The notes under the pieces: generated by a model
What the model was told of the DNA's origin: nothing
The model's input: the letters and a program-made list of their open reading frames with translations, nothing else
Database searches by the model: none
Assembly (NCBI RefSeq): GCF_002091675.1
Contig: NZ_BDAE01000001.1
Coordinates: 1-64,000, forward strand
Source: Pseudomonas luteola NBRC 103146
Lineage (GTDB): Bacteria; Pseudomonadota; Gammaproteobacteria; Pseudomonadales; Pseudomonadaceae
Reading direction: 5' to 3'
Length of the DNA: 64,000 nucleotides
Program-made: the position numbers and the translations under genes
Part shown: piece by piece, positions 44,389 through 52,705 of the stretch
Position numbering within the stretch: the first letter of the stretch is position 1
How the letters are laid out: every line of letters starts with the position of its first letter

Positions 44389-45567
44389 ATGCCTATCGAT
44401 ACACTTCTTCGTGACGACGCTGCCTTGAAAATCGAAGACTTTCTACCCGACATGGTCAATCTCCGGCGGGATATCCACCAGCATCCTGAGCTGGGCTATG
44501 AGGAGCGTCGCACCAGCGACCTGGTAGCCGCCTCGCTCAGCGCCTGGGGGTATGAAGTCCATCGGGGGCTGGGCGGCACCGGCGTGGTTGGCACGCTCAG
44601 GGTCGGCTCGGGCAGCAAGCGACTTGGCATCCGCGCAGACATGGACGCCCTGCCCATTGTAGAGGCCACCGGTCTGCCCTATGCCAGTGCCAATGCTGGC
44701 CGGATGCACGCCTGCGGGCATGACGGTCACACCACAACCCTGCTGACAGCGGCCCGCTATCTGGCTGAGACACGCGCTTTTGACGGCACCCTTCATCTGA
44801 TTTTTCAACCGGCCGAGGAAGGACTTGGCGGCGCATTGCGCATGATCGAAGACGGCCTGTTTGACCTGTTCCCCTGCGATGCCGTGTTTGGCTTCCACAA
44901 CATGCCAGGTGTACCGGCCGGCCACTTCTGCTTTGTAGAGGGACCGGCTATGGCTTCTGCCGATACTGCCGACCTGCGTATTGTCGGCCAGGGTGGTCAT
45001 GGCGCCGTACCGCACAAGGCCGTCGACCCTGTGGTCGCCAGTGCGTCGACGATCATGGCGTTGCAAAGCATCGTGTCGCGCAATATCGATCCGCTGGAAA
45101 CAGCGGTCATCAGCATAGGAAGTATTCATGGCGGCCATGCCAATAACGTCATTCCCGATGCGGTAGACATGAAGCTGACGATTCGCGCCTTCAGCAACAG
45201 CGTGCGTGATCAGCTGGAGCAGCGTATCCGCGCGGTTACCCAGGCCCAAGCGGAAAGCTTTGGCGCGACTGCCCAGCTGGATTACCGTCGCGGCTATCCG
45301 GTACTGGTCAACCATACCCAGGAAACTGCGTTTGCACGATCAGTGGCAGAAGAGTGTTTTGGCAGCCAGTCCATTGTGCCGAATTTTGCGCCTATCAGCG
45401 CCAGCGAGGATTTCGCCTATATGCTTGAGCGGTGTCCGGGGTGTTATCTGTTCATTGGCAATGGCAACAGCGCCAGCCTGCACAACCCCGCCTACGACTT
45501 CAATGACGCCCTACTGCCCATTGGGGCACGCTACTGGGCCAAGCTTGCCGAACGCTACCTCGTCTGA
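44389..45567 (+). CDS. M20-family amidohydrolase (hippurate hydrolase-like)
   Basis: A 392-residue metallopeptidase of the M20D class (HipO/IAA-amino acid hydrolase). The motif LRRDIHQHPELGYEE opens the protein. The metal and catalytic residues are in GIRADMDALPI, MHACGHDGHTTTLL (Cys/His ligands), QPAEEGLGGAL and the dimer-domain GQGGHGAVPHKAVDP. It should hydrolyse N-acyl amino acids such as hippurate. AGAGGAA precedes the ATG. It is flanked by two MHS transporter genes, the first co-directional and the second convergent. Confidence 0.88.
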   Translation: MPIDTLLRDDAALKIEDFLPDMVNLRRDIHQHPELGYEERRTSDLVAASLSAWGYEVHRGLGGTGVVGTLRVGSGSKRLGIRADMDALPIVEATGLPYASANAGRMHACGHDGHTTTLLTAARYLAETRAFDGTLHLIFQPAEEGLGGALRMIEDGLFDLFPCDAVFGFHNMPGVPAGHFCFVEGPAMASADTADLRIVGQGGHGAVPHKAVDPVVASASTIMALQSIVSRNIDPLETAVISIGSIHGGHANNVIPDAVDMKLTIRAFSNSVRDQLEQRIRAVTQAQAESFGATAQLDYRRGYPVLVNHTQETAFARSVAEECFGSQSIVPNFAPISASEDFAYMLERCPGCYLFIGNGNSASLHNPAYDFNDALLPIGARYWAKLAERYLV

Positions 45568-45591
45568 GGCAGCGTTCGAGTACGCGAAGGA

Positions 45592-46902
45592 TCAGGCCGC
45601 AACCGGTACGACACGGCGCTCCTGGCTAAGCAGCCAGGCGCCCACCAGCATGCCCAGAATGGCCAGGCCGACCACGTAATAGGCCGGCCCCAAAGGGTGC
45701 TGCTTGAGCATCAGCGTCACGATCATCGGCGTCAGGCCGCCAAAGATGGCATAGGCCAGGTTATAGGAGAACGACAGGCCCGAGAAACGTACCTCGGCCG
45801 GGAACGCCAGTACCATGACACGCGGTACGCTCCCGATCACTCCAACCGACAAGCCTGCCAGCGCATACAGCGGGAACAGCCATTCCGGATGCGTCTTTAG
45901 GCTGGCGTACATCGTCCAGGATATGATTCCCAGGAGCGCACCGCCGATCAAAAAGATCCGTCCGCTGCCAAAGCGGTCAGACAGCGAGCCCGATATGATG
46001 CAACCCACGGTCAGGAACACGATTGCCAGGCTATTGGCTCTGAGCGCTACCGCAGCAGAGAAGCCATATTGAGTCTGCAACAGCGTGGGCGTCATGAGAA
46101 TAACGACCACGATACCGGCGGTCAGCATCCAGGTCAGCAGCATGGATACGACAACGGCTCCCCGGTGATCACGCAGGACCGCCTTGAGCGGCACTTCACT
46201 GGCCAGCGACTTGCGTAGCTGAAGCTCGGCGAAGACCGGGGTCTCATGCAGCCAACGGCGTAAATACACCGAAAATAATCCGAATACGCCACCGATCAGG
46301 AAAGGAAAACGCCACGCATAATCGTGCACTTCAACGGGCGTAAATACGGTATTGATCAGCGTCGCCATCAGCGAGCCGAGCAGGATGCCAAAGGTCAACC
46401 CGGCCGTCAGCGTACCGCAGGCATAGCCTACGTGGCGGTTCGGGACATGTTCGGCCACGAACACCCACGCACCCGGCACCTCACCGCCAATGGCAGCCCC
46501 CTGGATGATGCGCAACAGCAATAGTAGCAGCGGTGCAGCAATGCCGATCTGGGCGTATGTTGGCATCAGGCCCATGCCCAGCGTGGGCAGCGCCATCATG
46601 AAGATGCTGAGCGTAAACATCTTCTTGCGTCCCAAGAGATCGCCAAAGTGGGCCATGATTACGCCCCCCAGCGGACGTGCCAGATAGCCCGCGGCAAAGA
46701 TGCCGAAGGTCTGGATCTGGCGCAGCCACTCGGGCATCTCGGCAGGAAAGAACAACTTGCTTACTACGGCGGCGAAAAACACGAAGATCACGAAGTCGTA
46801 AAATTCGAGCGCGCCACCCAAGGCGGACAAGGAAAGGGTCTTATAGTCACTGCGCCCTAACGGGCGTGATTCGGGCAAGGCGGAATGGGATTGCGGTCTC
46901 AT
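45592..46902 (-). CDS. MHS-family MFS transporter
   Basis: A 436-residue transporter of the metabolite:H+ symporter class, closer to citrate/dicarboxylate-type members: LGGALEFYDFVIFVFFAAVVS, RPLGGVIMAHFGDLLGRKKMF, LRIIQGAAIGGEVPGAWVFVAEHVP. Twelve membrane segments are predicted. It is convergent with the M20 gene, 24 bases apart, without a visible terminator between. The substrate is unknown; a breakdown product of the neighbouring amidohydrolase reaction, such as an aromatic acid, is possible but speculative. Confidence 0.83.
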   Translation of the reverse strand: MRPQSHSALPESRPLGRSDYKTLSLSALGGALEFYDFVIFVFFAAVVSKLFFPAEMPEWLRQIQTFGIFAAGYLARPLGGVIMAHFGDLLGRKKMFTLSIFMMALPTLGMGLMPTYAQIGIAAPLLLLLLRIIQGAAIGGEVPGAWVFVAEHVPNRHVGYACGTLTAGLTFGILLGSLMATLINTVFTPVEVHDYAWRFPFLIGGVFGLFSVYLRRWLHETPVFAELQLRKSLASEVPLKAVLRDHRGAVVVSMLLTWMLTAGIVVVILMTPTLLQTQYGFSAAVALRANSLAIVFLTVGCIISGSLSDRFGSGRIFLIGGALLGIISWTMYASLKTHPEWLFPLYALAGLSVGVIGSVPRVMVLAFPAEVRFSGLSFSYNLAYAIFGGLTPMIVTLMLKQHPLGPAYYVVGLAILGMLVGAWLLSQERRVVPVAA

Positions 46903-47438
46903 GGCTCAAGTCTCGTTAGAATTATATGCACACGTTCGCGCTAGACCGTGGAACCTGGACAAGCAGGGTTTTCCCGCACACAGGTTCGAGCTACACCGGT
47001 GAACGTCTCCCCTAGTTAAGCAGGGAGGCCGTAAATCCGCACGAGGCGGAGACGAGACATTAATACAAGAGCGAGAACCAGGGAAATGAAAAGCCGTGTG
47101 AGCACTGGGCCGTGATACGTTCGCTCCGTCATCTTGTGGACAACATTGCGAACCTGGCCCGAACCGGTTGAACGCAAACCATCACCTGTGTAGCCATGAC
47201 ACGGCCCGGTCGGGTCTGTCATGTGCAAACCTGCACGATATCAAATTCAAATACCGACGCCCAAGCCGTTCGGCGAATTTATTTAAACTGTCAACACCCT
47301 GTCGTACCTGACCGGCACAGTCTATATACTGCCCAGGATCAGACGACATTCGACACGCCCGGTCAGGTTGGCCATATTCTTGCTTTAAAAGGTCTCCCAG
47401 CCATCAAAATTGAAAAGGGCTCCAGGGGCGCCCCGCGC
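46903..47438. other. Gap without a convincing gene (536 bases)
   Basis: This lies between two divergent genes, the MHS transporter and the thioesterase, so it should hold both promoters. I see no strong promoter hexamers. A minus-strand ORF (47016-47228) has a hydrophobic C-terminus (LTRLFISLVLALVLMSRLRL) but no ribosome binding site, and is not called. A TGGGC-rich inverted sequence (CGGCCCGGTCGGG) occurs near 47200. Confidence 0.5.
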
Positions 47439-47840
47439 ATGATTGAAGAACTCGAACAAGAAGATCCAATACCTCAAGGCGATCTGGCCATGCAGATCAC
47501 CGCACTCCCACGCGAAACGAACGGGTTTGGCGATATCTACGGCGGCTGGCTCGTCGCCCAGATGGACCTGGCCGGCACGTCCATGGCCAGTCGAATCGCT
47601 CAGGGTCGCGTCGCCACGGTTGCTATCGACCGCATGGCATTTCTCGTCCCGGTTCCGGTGGGTGCGCAGCTTTCTTTCTATACCCAGGCGCTGGAAGTCG
47701 GTCGTAGTTCGATTCGCATGATGGTTGAAGTCTGGAGCGATGACCCTCTCTCCAACGAATGGAGCAAGGTGACCGAAGCCGCCTTCGTTTTTGTCGCCAT
47801 CGACGGCAGCGGCCGTACCCGCTCCGTTCCTCGCCGCTAG
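47439..47840 (+). CDS. Acyl-CoA thioesterase, YciA-like hotdog protein
   Basis: A 133-residue hotdog thioesterase. The core signature NGFGDIYGGWLVAQMDLAGTSMASRIAQGRVATVAIDRMAF (given here as adjacent blocks) has the GDIxGG and catalytic Asp of YciA/BACH-type enzymes, followed by VGAQLSFYTQALEVGRSSIRMMVEVW. It hydrolyses acyl-CoAs in the cytoplasm. ATG 47439 with AGGGG 10 bases upstream is chosen; the upstream open frame from 47196 has no conserved sequence. The AT-rich accessory island begins just after this gene. Confidence 0.85.
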   Translation: MIEELEQEDPIPQGDLAMQITALPRETNGFGDIYGGWLVAQMDLAGTSMASRIAQGRVATVAIDRMAFLVPVPVGAQLSFYTQALEVGRSSIRMMVEVWSDDPLSNEWSKVTEAAFVFVAIDGSGRTRSVPRR

Positions 47841-47999
47841 ATTCTGCGAAAAAAACGGTCAGCCAAGGGTGTTTTTTGTTAAGCGCCCTATGCAAAGCAC
47901 GTCACGCTTGGTAGCAGTTTGCCCACTCTAGACGCAACGGTTGCTACAGGTAACCGTTCGTCTCGGTAACAAATACCGCTGGGTCATCAATTCTTCTAA

Positions 48000-49871
48000 A
48001 TGTTCAAACGGTCACATTTGCCGTATGACACTGAGCCAACACTGGCACCGCAGAAAGGACTAAACATACGCAAGGCTGCTATAGGTTCAGATAAAAACTT
48101 GCTTACAGGACTAATACCTGTAGATGTAACTTTTACTTTAGAAACAGATACTGGTCGTTATTGCAAGATCAAAGAATTTATTTCAGGTCAAGACATCCTT
48201 CCCCTTAAAGAAGACTGCATAAAGAATATTAGCGGTTATGTATATAAAGAATTTCTGCAGGCCAGTAGAATCCCGCCTACGCTAAACGATATTCATGTTC
48301 TGGATTCGCCCCACCCTATAAGGGCCGGAGAAATCATAGGACATTTAGGTATCTATCAAAACCACGACGATACTGCTGCTGAACCCATGTTCCATTTGGA
48401 AGTGTTTAGCTGCGAAGACGTCCCTGCGTTCATAGAAAAACCAAAGCTGCAGCAGCGAGCCTTCCTGATGATAAAAAGAATTTACTTAAAATTCACAAGG
48501 GGGCTAGTAAATTAATAAGTCATCGCTCTGATATTAGCGCTTCTAATCCTCCCAAGCTTTCGGATACAGGGACGGTAATTGGGGTAGACATGATTTTTAA
48601 TCTTGAGGTACTCAATAATTATCCTCAAGATCGAAAGATTACAGTAACCGAAACATCGCCAGGTAGTACAACTAACAAGACTAGAACTTGGTGGCGCCTA
48701 GATAATATCTTAGCGGACCAGCAGGGAAACAAAATTAGTGGATGGCTTACAGAACAGTCCGAACTTACTACGCGTCATAGCCCTTGGGAATGGGAAGGAT
48801 TTGACTTTATTAGCGAGACGCCGTGCAACTTGGACCATCTAGCCTGCCACTTTGATAATTCGGGCCAGCTAGATGAGAGCGAGCAGGCAGATTATGCGGC
48901 ACGTATCGATCTTTCGGATAATGGCCCAATTAAAGAACGTCTCTATAACATCATAGATATTGACAATGACAAAAAGCTTACCCCTGAAGAAATTAAAATT
49001 GCTTTAGCTTTCCCTTGGAGCGCTCAATCCATTTCTTTTCTATTAACCCATTATGAAAGCGAATGGTTTTTCAGTAATGAAAAATGGAGCGAACTAAATA
49101 AAATTATATACAAAGAAGAATTAAATAATGATTGGGAAATTGAAAAAATACGTATCGAAAGCTGCTCATGGTGGCAAAGTTTAGCTCGTAACCTTAATTT
49201 TCCACAAAACGCTAAAATCTGGCACTTTCATTTGCATAGTTTATTAGCAAATTTTTCATCTAAACAAAGTCCTGTAGTACGAGCAGGGTAACTTTTGTTG
49301 CTGAAGGCAATGATATCCCCGGATCTCCTTGGTTCAGTAGAACTATACACTGGCCTGGAAATGAACTTTCAGGAGTAACGCTTGGACGAGGTTATGATAT
49401 GGGTTCAAGAAGCCAAGTGGAAATTTACAATCATATGATTAGTGCAGGCATCGACCATGAAAAGGCTAACAAAATCTCCCTAGCCCATGGAAAACAGGAA
49501 ACAGTGCGAACGAATTTGTAAGCGAATACAAATCTGACATTGGCACCATAACTATGGACCAGCAGATAAATCTTTTCAATATTATCTATCCTGATTATTT
49601 AGAAAGAGCAAGAAACAATTATAATACTTGGACAGTAGATGAGGTGGAAAGAACCCCTTGGGAAAATCTTGATATTGCCATTAGAGAAATACTGGTAGAC
49701 TTTGTATACCAAGGATTCACTAAAGGGCCGGCCCCAATGAAAGCTGGAATGCTTAACAATAGGGACATTCTCATTCATTACATAGAAAACAATCAAACAA
49801 TGAGACAATATGAGCCGGCAAGACATAGAGCAAACTATCTAAGAAACCATGGAAATAACCGTAATGAATAA
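48000..49871 (+). pseudogene. Fragmented type VI-like effector with EF-hand and pesticin-type lysozyme domain
   Basis: Three successive single-base frame breaks split what reads as one protein of about 620 residues. Part 1 (48000-48515): QKGLNIRKAAIG, IPVDVTFTLETDTGRYCKIKEF, IRAGEIIGHLGIYQ, CEDVPAFIEKP: an SH3-like/lead region seen in long Pseudomonas effectors. Part 2 (from about 48500 to 49291): RTWWRLDNILADQQGN, WEWEGFDFISE, an EF-hand loop DIDNDKKLTPEE, and IWHFHLHSLLANF. Part 3 (49288-49521): VTFVAEGN and GVTLGRGYDMGS, the Glu and Thr/Asp active-site motifs of pesticin/phage-lysozyme-type muramidases. Part 4 (49497-49871): NEFVSEYKSDIG through WENLDIAIREILVDFVYQGFT, the rest of the lysozyme fold. 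Breaks are at GGGGG (48499-48503), GGG (49286-49288) and GG (49497-49498); one more base at each restores the frame. No Shine-Dalgarno precedes 48000. The AT-rich composition suggests acquisition. Confidence 0.72.
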
Positions 49872-50296
49872 AATTTTTCCCCTTGTGATTATTGCTCTCT
49901 TTTTGCCAAAAGCAAAAGCTCAAGAAGACCTTAGCACAACATGCGCTAATATAGAGAATACTCAACAAATTTTTAAATGTTCTAAACTTGATTATTCCAG
50001 AGCCGACAGGGAACTAAATGAAACTTACAAAAATCTCATAGAAGAAATAAAAAAGGAGAACAAACCTTCAGTAGGTATAGGAGACTCCTTAATAAAAAAA
50101 ACTAATAACCTCACAGAGAACTTGGATAAAACTTAGAGACGCTGACTGTGAATTAAAGACTTTTGAAATAAAAGAGGGAACGCTAGCTCATGAAACGGAA
50201 ACAAATAAATGCAAAACAGATTTAACCAAAAAAAGAATAAGCTTACTTTTAGAGTTACGCCCAAAAAATAACACACATCAAAACAAACCATATTAA
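49864..50296 (+). pseudogene. LprI-like lysozyme inhibitor, putative immunity protein, frameshifted
   Basis: ATG 49864 overlaps the effector stop codon (ATGAATAA), so the two would be translationally coupled. The signal peptide is MNKIFPLVIIALFLPKAKA, so the protein is periplasmic. The first frame gives KCSKLDYSRADRELNETYKNLI and stops at 50134-50136. The other frame continues as SQRTWIKLRDADCE and ends KRISLLLELRPK, stop at 50294. Joined, this is a complete DUF1311/LprI protein of about 143 residues with its cysteines and the W-I-K-x-R-D-A-x-C core, as in the gene at 213. The break lies in the A8 run at 50094-50101; seven As would restore the frame. LprI proteins inhibit lysozymes, which matches the muramidase domain upstream. 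Confidence 0.7.
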
Positions 50297-50388
50297 TTTC
50301 AGTTATTAAGCAGCATTACTTAATTGTACTACTTCCTCCATTATATAAGTTATATTATATTAATAGTCTAAAGCTGAATAGATAATTA

Positions 50389-51060
50389 TTATTCCGGAAG
50401 CTCTTGAAGTCTCTTTTTTAAAAGCCCCGGAAACTTATCAAACCATGCCTGATTCAAGGGCGAGGGATGTGGAAGTGGGTATAGCGTAAACACGTGCCCT
50501 TTCCCCTCCTCTGCTGTCAGCGTGGCCTCGGTATGGTTTGTAAAACGATCTTCGCTTTTCCAGAAGGCTTCCAGGCGTTGTTTCTCTTCTTTGGGCTGGT
50601 CGATGGCAAACCAGAGAAAGGCCTCGCGGCCGAAAGTGATGATGGTACGGCCATGCCACTGTTCGATTAATAACTGTCGCATGAGTGGGTGAAAGCGTTT
50701 CTTGATTTTTTCGGACCAGGCTTTATTGCCGATGGGCTTATACGGCACGGTGTTGGCCCAGAAAAACTCCTGGCTCAGGGAGCGGCCCGCGTCAAAGTCT
50801 GGCATGGGCTTGCCATGCAAGTGCTCATAAATGACCTTGCGAGCGATCTGTCCGCCGGCACCGATAAAGGGTTCGCCGTATTTGACCTCATCACGCCCCG
50901 GATCCCGGCCAAAGAAACCAACAGGTGCATCCTTACGCCCCAAGCCAATAATGGGATCCAGTGGATCCTTTTGGTACTTCTCATAGACCTCTGTATCGAT
51001 GCCTTCAATGGTGCTAGCGATCTCACGAAAGGCTTGTTGCATCTTTGGGTCGAGAGGCAT
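50389..51060 (-). CDS. Uracil-DNA glycosylase superfamily protein
   Basis: A 223-residue protein with the UDG fold. The motif GFFGRDPGRDEVKYGEPFIGAGGQIARK corresponds to UDG motif A (family 4/5-like GEAPG/GxDPG form; shown here in two overlapping parts), and PLPHPSPLNQAW corresponds to the C-terminal HPSP motif. It should remove uracil or another damaged base from DNA, although no iron-sulfur cysteines are apparent, unlike families 4 and 5, so it is a related subfamily with unproven substrate. It returns to normal composition after the AT-rich island, and is divergent from the glutaredoxin-like gene. Confidence 0.7.
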   Translation of the reverse strand: MPLDPKMQQAFREIASTIEGIDTEVYEKYQKDPLDPIIGLGRKDAPVGFFGRDPGRDEVKYGEPFIGAGGQIARKVIYEHLHGKPMPDFDAGRSLSQEFFWANTVPYKPIGNKAWSEKIKKRFHPLMRQLLIEQWHGRTIITFGREAFLWFAIDQPKEEKQRLEAFWKSEDRFTNHTEATLTAEEGKGHVFTLYPLPHPSPLNQAWFDKFPGLLKKRLQELPE

Positions 51061-51255
51061 AGGACATCCTTAGTAATCGGCTTCTTGTTTATGTGACCGA
51101 TCAGAAAGGCAAAGAATTCATGGGTTCGGGTAGCGCTCCGCCCCATACCCATTTTCTCAATCGCATCGATAGCAGCTTCACGCCGACCAATTGCCGTTCC
51201 GTTACGGTGCAATGGGGTAAACTCCCCCGCCTCACATCTATAGGGATAGCCATAC

Positions 51256-51633
51256 ATGTTGATCAAGGCGCTGCGAATTGGCCTGGGCCAAACCATTGTT
51301 GGGCTGGATCTGCTGACACGCCCGCGTAAGCTCAAGCGAAGCGCCGAAGCGCAGAAGCAGGTAGAAGAGCAAACAGCCGGACTTGCGCTGTATCAGTTTC
51401 AGGCATGTCCATTCTGCGTAAAGACGCGCCGAGCCATGCACAAGCTGAACCTGCCCATTGCTCTACGTGACGTCAAGAAGGATCCGGAGCACCGCGAAGC
51501 CTTGTTGGCAGGTGGCGGACGTATCAAGGTGCCTTGCCTCCGGATCGAGGAAGAAGGCCGTACCGCCTGGATGTATGAGTCCAACGATATCATTGCGTAT
51601 CTGAACAAACGTTTCGCGCCCGCGAGCCGCTAA
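51256..51633 (+). CDS. Glutaredoxin/GST N-terminal domain protein
   Basis: A 125-residue thioredoxin-fold protein. After an N-terminal extension of about 40 residues (MLIKALRIGLGQTIVGLDLLTRP, possibly a weak membrane anchor), the Grx domain starts with LALYQFQACPFCVKTRRAM, giving the redox motif CPFC. The cis-proline is in KVPCLR, and the GST-like SNDIIAYLNKRF follows. It should reduce disulfides or glutathione mixed disulfides. ATG 51256 is the first clear start with no strong Shine-Dalgarno. A terminator lies directly after it, shared with the convergent DUF3299 gene. Confidence 0.85.
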   Translation: MLIKALRIGLGQTIVGLDLLTRPRKLKRSAEAQKQVEEQTAGLALYQFQACPFCVKTRRAMHKLNLPIALRDVKKDPEHREALLAGGGRIKVPCLRIEEEGRTAWMYESNDIIAYLNKRFAPASR

Positions 51634-51635
51634 AT

Positions 51636-51664
51636 AAAAAAGCCCGATCATGTCGGGCTTTTTT
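51636..51664. terminator. Bidirectional terminator
   Basis: AAAAAAGCCCGA pairs with TCGGGCTTTTTT as a perfect 12-bp stem with a 5-base loop. It lies between the convergent glutaredoxin-like and DUF3299 genes. Confidence 0.93.
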
Positions 51665-51686
51665 ATAGCTTTATCGCTTGCACTGA

Positions 51687-52238
51687 TTACAGATCGGCTT
51701 CTTCTACTTTACGGACTTTAGTAGCGTCGATGGCATATGAGGCTTCGGCCAGATCGTTATCCACCTTTTCGATCTTCATCGCCCCTATAACCCAATAAGG
51801 CTCGTAGATATCCGGTAAGGGAACGCCCTTTGGAAAGCGCACCAGTACGATCTGGTTAGGCGGTGGCGGTGGAACATGGATGCAGGCACCTGGATAGGGC
51901 ACCAGGAAAAATTCAGTGAAATTGCCTTTGCTGTTGCTTTCCAGCGGAACCGGATAACCGCCCAGGCGAATTGTCTTCCCATTCATGGCAGCCACTGTGC
52001 GCGTGGAATGCATGACGGCCGGCAGGTTGCTGTCTTTTTGCTTGAGTCCGCCCTTGCTCTCAAAACCGCCTGGTAATTCGGGCGTGTCATGGGTGATCTC
52101 GGGCATGTCTTCCAGTGCCTTGCGATCCGATTCTGGCATGAGGGCCAGCCAATCGGTCTCAGGCGGCTCGCCTTCTCGGGCTACGGCAGTTGTAATCTGG
52201 GAAAAAAGAAGCAGTACGGCGAGGATGAGATAGCGCAT
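51687..52238 (-). CDS. DUF3299 family exported protein
   Basis: A 183-residue protein with a signal peptide (MRYLILAVLLLFSQITTAVA). The conserved DUF3299 features are RLGGYPVPLE, FFLVPYPGACIHVPPPPPNQIV and PYWVIGAMKIE. The family is small, of unknown function, and related to metal- or envelope-associated proteins. ATG 52238 is chosen because the signal peptide starts there; the frame continues to 52259. It lies next to the GlsB-like gene and purKE in the order seen in other pseudomonads. Confidence 0.75.
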   Translation of the reverse strand: MRYLILAVLLLFSQITTAVAREGEPPETDWLALMPESDRKALEDMPEITHDTPELPGGFESKGGLKQKDSNLPAVMHSTRTVAAMNGKTIRLGGYPVPLESNSKGNFTEFFLVPYPGACIHVPPPPPNQIVLVRFPKGVPLPDIYEPYWVIGAMKIEKVDNDLAEASYAIDATKVRKVEEADL

Positions 52239-52316
52239 GGCAAGAAGAGTATCGGGCAATTGGGTTGCACTAGTGTGAAGCTTCTTGGCATTGAACCCAA
52301 CTGCCCGGACGGGAAA

Positions 52317-52565
52317 TTAACGACGCTTGGTCACCATACCCCAGATGAACAGGACGATGATGGCACCGACGACTGCTCCAATGAAACCGGCGCCCTCGCC
52401 TGCACGGTAGATACCGATAGCCTGACCGCCGTAGGTGGCAACCAGCGAGCCGACGATACCCAGGATGATCGTCATGATCCAACCCATGCTGTCGTCGCCA
52501 GGCTTGAGGAAACGTGCGATCAAGCCAACGATGAGGCCGATGATGATGGTTCCAATAATGCCCAT
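52317..52565 (-). CDS. GlsB/YeaQ/YmgE family stress membrane protein
   Basis: An 82-residue membrane protein with three short hydrophobic helices. The family pattern is present: GIIGTIIIGLIVGLIARFLKPG, then GWIMTIILGIVGSLVA and GFIGAVVGAIIVLFI (transglycosylase-associated family). Expression usually rises in stress and stationary phase; the molecular function is unknown. It is separated from purK by about 140 bases that hold a weak GC-rich hairpin (52676-52700 region). Confidence 0.85.
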   Translation of the reverse strand: MGIIGTIIIGLIVGLIARFLKPGDDSMGWIMTIILGIVGSLVATYGGQAIGIYRAGEGAGFIGAVVGAIIVLFIWGMVTKRR

Positions 52566-52705
52566 GAATCTTTCCCCTTCTGTGGTTTGCTCGATACGGC
52601 ATGTGCCGCTTGCTTAATCCGACAGCAAGAAAAACGCAGGGGTTCAGCGAATTTTTATCAAGCGAAGCGGAACTCGGACCCTCGTGCGAAGAGGGCCCGT
52701 TTCGG

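Noticed and set aside
47016-47228. Minus-strand ORF with a hydrophobic C-terminus (LTRLFISLVLALVLMSRLRL)
   Set aside because: No ribosome binding site, and no attenuator-type terminator follows it. It could be a leader peptide, but nothing else supports that.
47840-50400. Possible insertion sequence or integrase-driven island boundaries
   Set aside because: No transposase, integrase, tRNA or flanking direct repeat could be found around the AT-rich island; its borders are only a change in base composition.
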